From NCBI GenBank assembly GCA_024638545.1, contig JAHEKD010000129.1:1-7077 (forward strand): a stretch of DNA of 7,077 nt, read 5' to 3'. This document shows, piece by piece, positions 1 through 6,585 of the stretch. A model generated the notes under the pieces. The model made no database searches. It saw only the letters and a list, made by a program, of their open reading frames with translations, and was not told the DNA's origin. The DNA comes from Gammaproteobacteria bacterium. Lineage in GTDB: Bacteria; Pseudomonadota; Gammaproteobacteria; Arenicellales; JAHEKD01. Numbering within the stretch: the first letter of the stretch is position 1; each line of letters starts with the position of its first letter. A program made the position numbers and the translations under genes.

Positions 1-150
1 GCGAGCCGTCTAAACTCGACGATATTGCTGGCCGACGCGAATCATACATTCGCCGATGTATTGACAACCGTCGTTGTTATATTGGGTTGGCAATTGTCTG
101 CTCGTGGATTCGTGTGGCACGATAGAGCTTTGTTGCGATTGTTCTGATTT
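1..150 (-). pseudogene. Possible decayed remnant of the missing fhs C-terminus
   Basis: Beyond the point where the fhs frame loses similarity, another minus-strand frame (about 130 down to a stop at 10) encodes RQLPTQY, then DGCQYIGECMI and QQY. This faintly matches the family C-terminal pattern KQLxQFxxxGYGxxPVCMAKTQYS: Q-L, an aromatic after Q, a G exactly eight positions before Met of C-M, and a later Q-Y. Accepting it requires a frameshift and several small deletions (about 11 bases fewer than expected between LYRA and C-M). The match is weak and could be chance. The alternative is that a rearrangement replaced the end of fhs with unrelated DNA whose remainder lies outside the window. Confidence 0.3.
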
Positions 151-1486
151 TATCCCAGATTGGCATTTCGTCAGGATAAAGTGTCCCGAATTGACTCGAT
201 CCGCTATCTGCCAGTTTGACGACCTCCTGGGCCAGTTCACTGGTGCCGTTACCACCATTTGCCCAATGGCTGGCGTCGATCGCTTTCACACCCTGTTCGG
301 CAGCCATGTCTGCAACAACTTTAAGTTCAGCAGGAGTATCCGCGCTGAACTGATTCACGGCAACCACCACGGGCAGACCGAATTGCTTGAGATTTTCAAT
401 ATGGCGGATCATATTCGCACAACCCGATCGTACTGCCTCCACATTTTCGTTCGTTAATTCGTCTTTGCCTGCACCACCATGCATCTTCAACGCCCGTACA
501 GTGGCGACCAGCACAACCACATCCGGCGAGAATCCCGCACTTCGACATTTTATGTCCAGAAACTTCTCCGCCCCTAAATCGGCGCCGAAACCTGCTTCCG
601 TGACCACATAATCAGCCAACTTTAATGCCGTCCGTGTTGCAATGACTGAATTACAGCCGTGGGCAATATTAGCAAAAGGACCACCGTGAATAAATGCCGG
701 ATTATGTTCAAGGGTTTGCACTAGATTCGGTGCCAGCGCATCCTTAAGTAAGACTGTCATCGGCCCGGGTGCCAAAACTGCTTCCGCACGAATCGGCTCA
801 CGCTCATGCGTATATCCCACCACGACTCGACCCAAACGCTCCTGCAAATCTTCCAGGTTCCTGGACAAGCAGAAAATCGCCATTACTTCCGAGGCCACCG
901 TGATATCAAAGCCGTCCTCACGCGGATAACCATTGGAAACACCACCGAGTGAACTCGTTATTTCCCGCAGCGAACGGTCATTCATGTCTACAACACGCCG
1001 CCAGGATACACGGCGGGTATCAAACCCCGCCGCATTACCCCAATAAATATGGTTATCGATCAATGCGGATAGCAAACTATGTGCTGAAGTGATCGCGTGG
1101 AAATCACCTGTAAAATGCAGATTTATATCCTCCATTGGAATGACCTGAGCATAGCCACCGCCGGCAGCTCCCCCTTTCATGCCAAAACACGGCCCTAACG
1201 ACGGTTCACGCAGGCACACCATCGCTTTTTTACCAATCTTGTTTAAACCGTCGTTTAACCCCACTGACGTCGTCGTTTTTCCTTCGCCGGCTGGCGTTGG
1301 CGTGATCGCAGTCACCAAAATCAATCTCCCATCCGGCTTTTCGCTTAAGGTATCGATATAATCCAGACTGACTTTTGCCTTGGTATGGCCATACGGCATT
1401 AACGAATCAACCGGTATCTCCAGCCTGCCGGCTATCTCGGTAATTGGTTTGATCGCTGCCGCGCGCGCAATTTCGATATCGCTCAT
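77..1486 (-). CDS. fhs: Formate-tetrahydrofolate ligase, C-terminally truncated (possible pseudogene)
   Basis: Cytoplasmic enzyme of one-carbon metabolism that uses ATP to join formate to tetrahydrofolate, giving 10-formyl-THF. The 469-residue reading frame starts in family style ([10 protein letters not shown]). It carries the P-loop [10 protein letters not shown] at residues 64-73, REPSLGP at 93-99, the Gly-rich [12 protein letters not shown] segment, [16 protein letters not shown]-like and [10 protein letters not shown] motifs, [45 protein letters not shown], the domain-3 SHWANGG, and [15 protein letters not shown]. Similarity stops after LYRA near residue 455, and the frame ends 14 residues later. 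Family members are about 555-560 residues and carry a conserved C-terminal block (PVCMAKTQYS, then a MTMPGLP motif) that is missing here. No strong Shine-Dalgarno sequence precedes the ATG. Identity of the 450-residue core is very secure; whether the truncated product is active is not known. The gene diverges from the pckA relic. Confidence 0.9.
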   Translation of the reverse strand: MSDIEIARAAAIKPITEIAGRLEIPVDSLMPYGHTKAKVSLDYIDTLSEKPDGRLILVTAITPTPAGEGKTTTSVGLNDGLNKIGKKAMVCLREPSLGPCFGMKGGAAGGGYAQVIPMEDINLHFTGDFHAITSAHSLLSALIDNHIYWGNAAGFDTRRVSWRRVVDMNDRSLREITSSLGGVSNGYPREDGFDITVASEVMAIFCLSRNLEDLQERLGRVVVGYTHEREPIRAEAVLAPGPMTVLLKDALAPNLVQTLEHNPAFIHGGPFANIAHGCNSVIATRTALKLADYVVTEAGFGADLGAEKFLDIKCRSAGFSPDVVVLVATVRALKMHGGAGKDELTNENVEAVRSGCANMIRHIENLKQFGLPVVVAVNQFSADTPAELKVVADMAAEQGVKAIDASHWANGGNGTSELAQEVVKLADSGSSQFGTLYPDEMPIWDKIRTIATKLYRATRIHEQTIANPI

Positions 1487-1581
1487 AGTCTAATACTTCA
1501 CAATTATTGGTTAAAATTCAACACGGCATATAAGCACAAAAATAATACTTTTGAGCAGCTACATGCCGAACATTTTTTACT
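1487..1581. other. Short AT-rich gap between divergent fhs and the pckA relic
   Basis: This AT-rich stretch must hold the fhs promoter and leader on the minus strand, but I could not pick a convincing -35/-10 pair. The bases just before the fhs ATG are not a clear ribosome binding site. No open frame of interest is present on either strand. Confidence 0.4.
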
Positions 1582-2190
1582 GAAATGCTGTGATTAAAGG
1601 TAATAATATCCATGTTCACCCAATTTATGACCTGCAGGTAATTTTACAGCAACTGCGCACAGCAATGCGGGGTGTCTCTCGGATTAAGTCGTTCCGGCAA
1701 AACCGCCCTCTCTGCCGATGCAACGCGGATACTCACCGGGGATGGCGAATATGACTGCAATAATCTCGGCGTATTTAACTTCGAGGGCGGCTATCACGCC
1801 AAGGTCGTTATCTGTCTGGGCAAGCCGAACCGGGGATTTATGCCGACCGCGCTTCTAACGGCGGGGGTCTAACCCGCATTTCTCACCACCCTACTACTGC
1901 GACGGTCCCTTGCCACGCCCTGTGGGCATTTTACTCGGTCAGGGTCCTCGACATAGCGTCAACGATGCCTGCGGGCCCTTGTGCCGGCACATATGCTGAT
2001 AACATAATGCCGGCCTTTGGTCGTAAACCCCATACAGGCCGCATCCTTTAACCGTCTCGCTATGAAGTCCGGTGAGAAATGCGGGCTAACGCTTCTCCTC
2101 AGGACTTGATTGACGTCCACATTGACAAGAGAACAGGAAATAGCACTGGATGTAGGTATCCCGTGCGCGTTCAGGATGTATACCACACAC
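1582..2190 (+). pseudogene. pckA: Relic of ATP-dependent phosphoenolpyruvate carboxykinase
   Basis: Intact PckA (about 530 residues) converts oxaloacetate and ATP to phosphoenolpyruvate in gluconeogenesis. Here only a broken middle-to-late part remains. In frame 1, SMFTQFM at 1609 resembles the family's (S/G)MFTxMNY and is followed by a TAA at 1639. After that stop, [13 protein letters not shown] (from about 1678) matches the kinase loop GLSGTGKTTLSAD, and [14 protein letters not shown] matches the family [12 protein letters not shown]. The frame then shifts: from 1821, frame 3 gives QAEPGIYA (family AEPEIY), then an ~45-residue deletion, then HHP and CHALWAFYSVRVL, which keep the C/A/V/L spacing of [22 protein letters not shown]. 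A frame-3 stop falls near 2051. Further scraps are HPLTV (frame 2, 2042), AMKSGEK (frame 1, 2059; family YAEMLGEK) and TGNSTGCRYPV (frame 3; family TGWTGGPYG). The 5' half of the gene is absent. Identity of the 1642-1820 part is strong; the borders are approximate. Confidence 0.75.
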
Positions 2191-2366
2191 CAAATATCAA
2201 TTAATTACAGGGTTGTTGATATCTAACAATTGAGCACTGATCTCTGTGGTCATGCGCTATGATGCCGACTGAATGAGGCGGTTTAAGCAAAGGCTGTCCA
2301 GTCATATTTATCCTCGTAAGTCGTTTGAACAATAAGCGGCATCCAAAATAAAAATCATCATACAGA

Positions 2367-2394
2367 TTGATAGTCCTCGTAAATTCACTATACT
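2367..2394 (+). promoter_or_regulatory. Probable sigma70-type promoter of the mrp operon
   Basis: TTGATA at 2367-2372 and TATACT at 2389-2394 each match the -35 and -10 consensus at five of six positions, with a 16-base spacer, in an AT-rich stretch pointing toward mrpE. Transcription would start near 2401 and give a leader of roughly 225 bases. This was found by eye; no start site is known. Confidence 0.5.
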
Positions 2395-2410
2395 GTCATA
2401 TTTAATTTAG

Positions 2411-2524
2411 TTGCGGGGCTTGTGCGCTGTAACGGCTTTGCTAAGCTAGCTGCACCTGGGGCCCTGCAGCCGGCTGTGTTCACGCAGCAGGCTTCTCGAT
2501 CCTGAGGATGACAGGCTTGAGCAA
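2411..2524 (+). promoter_or_regulatory. Candidate structured RNA leader (three tandem hairpins)
   Basis: This GC-rich island between AT-rich flanks follows the predicted promoter. Hairpin 1 (2422-2455) pairs GTGC with GCAC and GCT with AGC around one bulged T. It is capped, after an asymmetric internal loop, by GCTT-TGCT-AAGC. Hairpin 2 (2468-2493) pairs AGCC with GGCT and GCTGTG with CGCAGC (one G-T pair), separated by a single G/A mismatch, with a TTCA loop. Hairpin 3 (2495-2521) pairs CTC with GAG and CCTG with CAGG. An alternative hairpin, ATCC-TGA-GGAT (2499-2509), overlaps it. TTGC (2411-2414) can pair with GCAA (2521-2524) to close the set. No T-tract follows, so it is not a simple terminator. 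It could be a cation- or pH-sensing leader, a small RNA, or fortuitous structure. I do not recognise it as a known riboswitch class. Confidence 0.35.
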
Positions 2525-2627
2525 AATTTAACAAATCGAAAATGAGCTATTGCCGGATAGAATAATTAAGTAAGCTACTGTTTTTAGCAGAGAGTTAAAT
2601 TATTGAAAAGGATTCGTACTTAAGATA

Positions 2628-3110
2628 ATGCACTATTTTGTTTTTCTCACAACAAGTTTATTCATTTTCTGGTTATTGATGTCGGGTTTCTGGCATAACT
2701 CACTGCTGCTGCTGCTGGGTATACTATCTTCCATATTTGCCGCATTCATCGGTTCAACGATCAAACGGCATAATGATCTGGAGCTGGACCTTGGATTCTG
2801 TTTGCGTCTGCCGGGATACATGATTTGGCTGGTCGGCCAAGTCTGGCTGGCAAATGTTGACACAGCAAAGCGAATATGGATGCCGAACAGATACCCGGTC
2901 ACTCCGACTATCAAAAAACTAAGGATGTCTCAACGCACAAATTTAGGTAAAACAATTTACGCAAATTCAATAACGATTACCCCCGGGACCGTATCAATCG
3001 ACATCGATGATGATCAGGTCATTGTCCATGCGCTGTCGCGTGCCTCAATTACAGAACTTGACCAGGGTCACATGGACAGAAAAGTCACTAAACTGGAGCC
3101 GCGCAAGTGA
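2628..3110 (+). CDS. mrpE: Mrp/Mnh cation:proton antiporter subunit E
   Basis: Small membrane subunit of the Mrp monovalent cation/H+ antiporter, 160 residues, the usual length for the family. Two hydrophobic helices fill about residues 4-20 and 22-45. A third amphipathic or membrane segment (about 55-77, LPGYMIWLVGQVWLAN) leads to the family-typical cytoplasmic domain, with KTIYANSITITPGTVSIDID near residues 107-126 and a VHALSRAS motif. This Ala-Asn-Ser-Ile-Thr-x-Thr-Pro-Gly-Thr signature is diagnostic. An AAAAGGA sequence lies about 16 bases before the ATG, a rather long spacing. The gene heads the operon and overlaps mrpF by four bases (GTGA). Its exact mechanistic role in Mrp is not settled; in the family it is needed for full antiport activity. 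Confidence 0.93.
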   Translation: MHYFVFLTTSLFIFWLLMSGFWHNSLLLLLGILSSIFAAFIGSTIKRHNDLELDLGFCLRLPGYMIWLVGQVWLANVDTAKRIWMPNRYPVTPTIKKLRMSQRTNLGKTIYANSITITPGTVSIDIDDDQVIVHALSRASITELDQGHMDRKVTKLEPRK

Positions 3111-3385
3111 TCTATACCGTCACCTGTATAGCAATTCTAATAGTCATGATTATCATACTCGTACGGGCCTTTTGTGGTCCTAGTATTTACGACAGAATAC
3201 TGGCGGTTAACATGTTTGGAACCAAGACGGTGCTGTTAATCGCTGTTTACGGATTTCTGATCGACCGACCTGAATTTCTCGATCTTGCTATTGTTTACAC
3301 GCTTATCAATTTCATCGGAATCGTATGCGTTTTGAACTTTATCGAGCGGGTCGAGCGTATGGAAGACGAGGAGGAACATTCATAA
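3107..3385 (+). CDS. mrpF: Mrp/Mnh cation:proton antiporter subunit F
   Basis: Small three-helix membrane subunit of 92 residues, typical for MrpF/MnhF/MbhB. Signature segments are GPSIYDR at residues 24-30, following the first helix, and FLDLAIVYTLINFIG at 57-71, which carries the conserved acidic residue within the membrane. The tail is strongly acidic (MEDEEE). The start is a GTG that overlaps the mrpE stop in the sequence GTGA. A TGGAG sequence about eight bases upstream supports this start, and the overlap suggests translational coupling. The stop codon directly abuts the mrpG ATG. Confidence 0.93.
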   Translation: MIYTVTCIAILIVMIIILVRAFCGPSIYDRILAVNMFGTKTVLLIAVYGFLIDRPEFLDLAIVYTLINFIGIVCVLNFIERVERMEDEEEHS

Positions 3386-3712
3386 ATGCTGGTTCAGATA
3401 ATAAGCTGGTTACTTATTTTGAGCGGCATATTTTTTGCAGTGACCTCTGCCGTCGGACTGTTCAGGTTGCCTGATTTTTTTGCACGTGTTCATGCAGCCG
3501 GTATTGGTGACACGGTCTCAGCGGCCCTCATAATACTTGGATTAATGCTAAATTCCGGTTTTACACTCATATCTATCAAACTGTTTTATATCCTGTTTTT
3601 ACTATGGTTTACGAGCCCGATATCAAGTCATTCAGTCGTTAAAGCTGCACGTCATTCAGGCCTTGAACCATTCCTGGTCGAAAAAGAGAAGACAAATCGA
3701 AAAACTGATTGA
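3386..3712 (+). CDS. mrpG: Mrp/Mnh cation:proton antiporter subunit G
   Basis: Three-helix membrane subunit of 108 residues, normal for MrpG/MnhG/MbhC. The family signature GLFRLPDFFARVHAAGIGDT spans residues 24-43. The second conserved block, SPISSHSVVKAARHSG at about 77-92, corresponds to the family's PxxxHxxxxAA region after the last helix. The ATG begins immediately after the mrpF TAA and is preceded at about ten bases by GAGGAGGA (3368-3375), the strongest ribosome binding site in the operon. The tail is charged (EKEKTNRK). Its 3' end overlaps the start of the next gene, by an amount that depends on the start chosen there. Confidence 0.93.
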   Translation: MLVQIISWLLILSGIFFAVTSAVGLFRLPDFFARVHAAGIGDTVSAALIILGLMLNSGFTLISIKLFYILFLLWFTSPISSHSVVKAARHSGLEPFLVEKEKTNRKTD

Positions 3713-4724
3713 CATCGCACTGCTCACCATGCTCGCAATCACTGCACTTGCAGTCATTCGAATGCGAAGCTTATTTGCAGTCGTCATTTTATTCGGCATC
3801 TACAGTCTGCTAACAGCCGTCTTGTTCGTGGTTCTGGATGCGGTGGACGTCGCATTCACGGAAGCGGCCGTGGGTGCAGGCATTTCAATTGTCCTTATGC
3901 TCGGTACACTGTTAATTGCCGGACGTCGTGCGGATGCAGACACACACACACCGCTGTTGCCCCTGTTTATTGTTGTTATCACCGGCGCAGTGCTTGTCTG
4001 GGGTACATTTGATATGCCCCATTTTGCCGATCCGCAGGACCCCGCGCACCAACACGTGGCACCTCGGTATATCTATGATTCACTCGCCGAAATTGGCATT
4101 CCGAACATGGTCACATCAGTACTGGCGAGCTATCGCGGTTTTGATACTTTCGGTGAACTTATTGTTGTTTTTACCGCATTAGTCGGCGTCATGGCGCTAT
4201 TGGGCATACCTGAACGCAGACAGTCACGACGTCAAGTCAGTGAAAAGACCGGCCCCGAATTTTCCGGTCCAATTCTGACTATTGGTGCTAGCTGGATGAT
4301 TCCTTTCATCGTGCTATTTGCCCTCTATGTTCAATTCCACGGCGATTTTGGTCCAGGAGGTGGATTCCAGGCCGGCGTCATTTTTTGTTCTGCATTTGTT
4401 CTGTATGCACTGATTTTTGGTATTGAACTGACCTATAAGACTGTCAGGCCTAAGTTATTAATTCTCACCTCTGCATCAGGTGTACTGCTGTATGCCGGCA
4501 CCGGTTTCGTATCAATAATACTGGATGGAAATTTTCTTGACTACAACGTTCTTTCAAACACGCCTAAGGCAGGTCAGCATCTGGGGATATTTCTTGTCGA
4601 ACTCGGAGTCGGAATAACGGTTGCTTCAGTGCTCATCCTGATCTTCTTCTCTATAGTTCAGTCCCGAAAGCGACGCTATCAAATGCAACCCGACAACCAT
4701 CTAGACTCACAGGTGAGAGAGTGA
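3663..4724 (+). CDS. mrpB: Fused Mrp subunit: MrpA C-terminal (DUF4040/MbhE-like) region plus MrpB
   Basis: A 353-residue membrane protein joining what are usually separate pieces. Residues ~18-90 are a DUF4040 (MbhD-like) domain with LFGIYSLLTAVLF and TEAAVGAGIS (E67). Residues ~98-182 are an MbhE-like segment with the MrpA-tail motif ASYRGFDTFGE (155-165). Residues ~203-332 are MnhB/MrpB, with FHGDFGPGGGFQAGVI (225-240) and GQHLGIFLVELGVG (304-317). The length nearly equals archaeal MbhD+MbhE+MbhF combined. No NuoL-like MrpA N-terminal domain is attached. The longest frame begins at a TTG inside mrpG (50-base overlap), without a clear ribosome binding site. Membrane sequence begins only near residue 16, so a nearer non-ATG start around 3705-3708, or the ATG at 3729, is possible. 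The stop overlaps mrpC by four bases. In the complex this part links the antiporter subunits and probably lines the ion path, as inferred from the family. Confidence 0.9.
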   Translation: MNHSWSKKRRQIEKLIDIALLTMLAITALAVIRMRSLFAVVILFGIYSLLTAVLFVVLDAVDVAFTEAAVGAGISIVLMLGTLLIAGRRADADTHTPLLPLFIVVITGAVLVWGTFDMPHFADPQDPAHQHVAPRYIYDSLAEIGIPNMVTSVLASYRGFDTFGELIVVFTALVGVMALLGIPERRQSRRQVSEKTGPEFSGPILTIGASWMIPFIVLFALYVQFHGDFGPGGGFQAGVIFCSAFVLYALIFGIELTYKTVRPKLLILTSASGVLLYAGTGFVSIILDGNFLDYNVLSNTPKAGQHLGIFLVELGVGITVASVLILIFFSIVQSRKRRYQMQPDNHLDSQVRE

Positions 4725-5107
4725 TTGACAGTATTGTTGGTTTATACAACTACTGGATCGCGATTTTCCTGATGATGGCCGGTTTTTACACTGTCATCGC
4801 CAGCGATAACCTGGTTAAAAAAATAGTCGGCCTGAATATTTTTCAAACGTCGGTCTTTATTCTTTATATTTCACTGGGAAAAGTCGAGGGTGGCAGTCCA
4901 CCTATCGTCAGCGCAAACATTGATGTCTATTCCAATCCGCTGCCGCATGTGCTCATACTCACAGCCATTGTTGTCGGTGTCGCAACAACGGCACTGGGCT
5001 TATCGTTAATCATTCGTATCAAAAAGGCCTATGGCAGTGTTGAAGAGTCTGACATTATCGAGGCCGATCAACAGATGCTGGAACCCACACAGGACGAAAA
5101 GCAGTAA
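4721..5107 (+). CDS. mrpC: Mrp/Mnh cation:proton antiporter subunit C (NuoK-like)
   Basis: Three-helix membrane subunit of 128 residues, homologous to the complex I subunit NuoK. It shows the MrpC/MnhC signatures GLNIFQTSVFILYIS (about residues 38-52) and NPLPHVLILTAIVVGVA (about 72-88). The latter segment distinguishes MrpC from true NuoK. A hydrophilic acidic tail of about 25 residues follows the last helix. The GTG start overlaps the preceding TGA in GTGA and is preceded four bases away by AGGTGA (4711-4716), which supports it. Its TAA shares one base with the mrpD ATG. NuoK-like subunits contribute to the membrane proton path, an inference from family structure. Confidence 0.93.
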   Translation: MIDSIVGLYNYWIAIFLMMAGFYTVIASDNLVKKIVGLNIFQTSVFILYISLGKVEGGSPPIVSANIDVYSNPLPHVLILTAIVVGVATTALGLSLIIRIKKAYGSVEESDIIEADQQMLEPTQDEKQ

Positions 5108-6585
5108 TGATGACACACGGCCCGATATTACAGGTTGTGCTGCCGCTGCTGGTCGCCCCTATCTGTTTCGTATTCAGCCGTTTTCACAGATTCTGCTGGA
5201 TTGTTGCCTGTGTAATCAGCTGGATTGGCCTGTTTATCTCAATCCGACTGTTTTTTCAGGCCGAACAAGGCGTGATTGTTTACGAGCTCGGTGGCTGGGC
5301 TGCGCCATGGGGTATTGAGTATGTCATTGACAGGCTTAATGCCTTTATTCTCGTCATTATCAGTGCCGTTGCCGCTATCGTTTTTCCATACTCTTTAACC
5401 AGCATCAAGGCAGAAATTGATCCGCGGCAGCGCGGCCTGTACTTCACCTGCATGCTGCTATGCCTCGCTGGGCTGCTTGGAATTGCCATTACCGGTGATG
5501 CCTTCAATTTATTTGTGCTGCTCGAAATATCGTCACTCTCGACATACACCCTGATTGCGCTTGGCAGGGACCGGCGTGCCCTGGCTTCATCGTTCCAGTA
5601 CCTGATCATGGGTACGATAGGTGCAACATTTATTCTAATCAGTGTCGGCCTGCTCTATTCCCTGACCGGCACGTTAAACATGGCTGATCTTGCTGAGCGA
5701 ACCCAAAATTTACATACTTCCAGAACGCTTAAAGTCGCATACAGTTTTTTAATTGTTGGTATTGGTCTCAAGCTGGCCATGTTTCCGCTGCACTTGTGGT
5801 TGCCGAACGCCTATGCCTACGCGCCATCCGCGGTCACTGTATTTCTTGCATCAACCGCAACCAAGGTCGCGATCTACGTCTTGCTGCGCTTTTTATTTAA
5901 CGTATTCGGTATAACGTTCAGCTTTGAACTGTTACAGACGGAGTGGATTCTAATCGGACTAGGATTAATTTCCATGCTGTTTGCCTCTATCGTTGCGGTG
6001 TTTCAGCAAAACATCAAGCGAATGCTTGCCTATTCATCCGTTGCCCAGGTGGGTTACATTTTACTGGGCATTGGATTATTGAATATTAACGGTCTGACCG
6101 CTGCCCTGCTCCACATATTCAATCACGCGTTAATAAAAGGCGCGCTTTTTATGTCGCTGGGCGCAATTTGCTTTCGTGTGGGTAATACCGAACTCAAGAA
6201 CATCGCCGGCATAGGCAGGATGATGCCGTGGACCATGGCGGCCTTTGTAGCCGGCGGCATCAGTTTAATCGGCATTCCCTCAAGCGTCGGTTTCATTTCA
6301 AAATGGTTTTTAATACTGGCTGCCATCGAAAAAGGATGGTGGCCGATTGTCGTCATCATATCGATATGTTCTCTAATTGCCGTGGCCTATATCTGGCGCG
6401 TTATCGAAACGGCCTATTTCAAGACTCCCCAAGATTCGGGCACAAGATATGTTGAAGCGCCGCTAAGCCTGCTTATTCCGACCTGGATTCTGGTATTCCT
6501 GAATTACCTGTTCGGCACATCGGCGACATTTACCATCGACTTTGCGGCTACTACTGCCACATTACTACTTGGCGCGGGTCGATGA
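5107..6585 (+). CDS. mrpD: Mrp/Mnh antiporter subunit D (NuoM/NuoN-like)
   Basis: Large antiporter-like membrane subunit of 492 residues, the usual MrpD length, with about 14 predicted hydrophobic segments. The family's key charged residues are in place. E140 sits in DAFNLFVLLEISSLSTY (TM5-like). K222 and H229 sit in LKLAMFPLHLWLPNAYAYAPS (TM7-like). K253 is in ATKVAIYVLLR, and H336, H340 and K344 are in HIFNHALIKGALFMSLGA (TM12-like). The signature QNIKRMLAYSSVAQVGYI occupies 301-318. These residues form the proton-translocating path in complex I-type subunits. The ATG overlaps the mrpC TAA by one base (TAATG); a second in-frame ATG follows directly. AGGA lies 12 bases upstream. The stop overlaps the next gene in ATGA. 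Confidence 0.94.
   Translation: MMTHGPILQVVLPLLVAPICFVFSRFHRFCWIVACVISWIGLFISIRLFFQAEQGVIVYELGGWAAPWGIEYVIDRLNAFILVIISAVAAIVFPYSLTSIKAEIDPRQRGLYFTCMLLCLAGLLGIAITGDAFNLFVLLEISSLSTYTLIALGRDRRALASSFQYLIMGTIGATFILISVGLLYSLTGTLNMADLAERTQNLHTSRTLKVAYSFLIVGIGLKLAMFPLHLWLPNAYAYAPSAVTVFLASTATKVAIYVLLRFLFNVFGITFSFELLQTEWILIGLGLISMLFASIVAVFQQNIKRMLAYSSVAQVGYILLGIGLLNINGLTAALLHIFNHALIKGALFMSLGAICFRVGNTELKNIAGIGRMMPWTMAAFVAGGISLIGIPSSVGFISKWFLILAAIEKGWWPIVVIISICSLIAVAYIWRVIETAYFKTPQDSGTRYVEAPLSLLIPTWILVFLNYLFGTSATFTIDFAATTATLLLGAGR

Larger units (their letters stand above)
2191..2627. other. Non-coding region upstream of the mrp operon
   Basis: These 437 bases contain no credible gene. Bases 2191-2366 are AT-rich, with only a small inverted repeat (TTGTT 2213-2217 / AACAA 2225-2229), and may include the last unrecognisable remains of pckA. 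Bases 2367-2394 form a promoter-like sequence. Bases 2411-2524 are a GC-rich, foldable element. Bases 2525-2627 are AT-rich leader, with small hairpins CTAT/ATAG (2547-2560) and GCTA/TAGC (2574-2588), running to the mrpE start codon. Confidence 0.6.

Noticed and set aside
74..457. Open frame of 127 codons on the plus strand
   Set aside because: It lies mostly opposite the conserved fhs frame, shows no recognisable motif and is best explained as a shadow of it.
1672..1872. Free-standing small P-loop protein of 66 residues starting at GTG
   Set aside because: The P-loop, LSAD and VFNFEGG order is that of PckA, and matching fragments continue upstream and downstream in other frames. It is a piece of a dead gene, not a new small NTPase.
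1959..2186. Minus-strand open frame of 75 codons
   Set aside because: It runs antisense to recognisable scraps of pckA, has no family resemblance, and reading frames opened by decay are expected there.
2213..2229. Inverted repeat TTGTT / AACAA as an operator
   Set aside because: It has only five base pairs, is AT-rich and lies about 150 bases upstream of the predicted promoter. This is expected by chance in such sequence.
2468..2521. Rho-independent terminator for the gene to the left
   Set aside because: The hairpins are GC-rich but no run of T follows on the plus strand, and the only gene upstream on that strand is a relic.
2411..2524. A tRNA or tRNA-like gene, suggested by the cloverleaf-like set of hairpins
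   Set aside because: There is no seven-base acceptor stem, no TTCGA-type T-loop, and the arm lengths do not fit a tRNA.
5280..5609. Minus-strand open frame of 109 codons inside mrpD
   Set aside because: It is antisense to strongly conserved mrpD codons, has no signal or motif of its own, and is a shadow frame.
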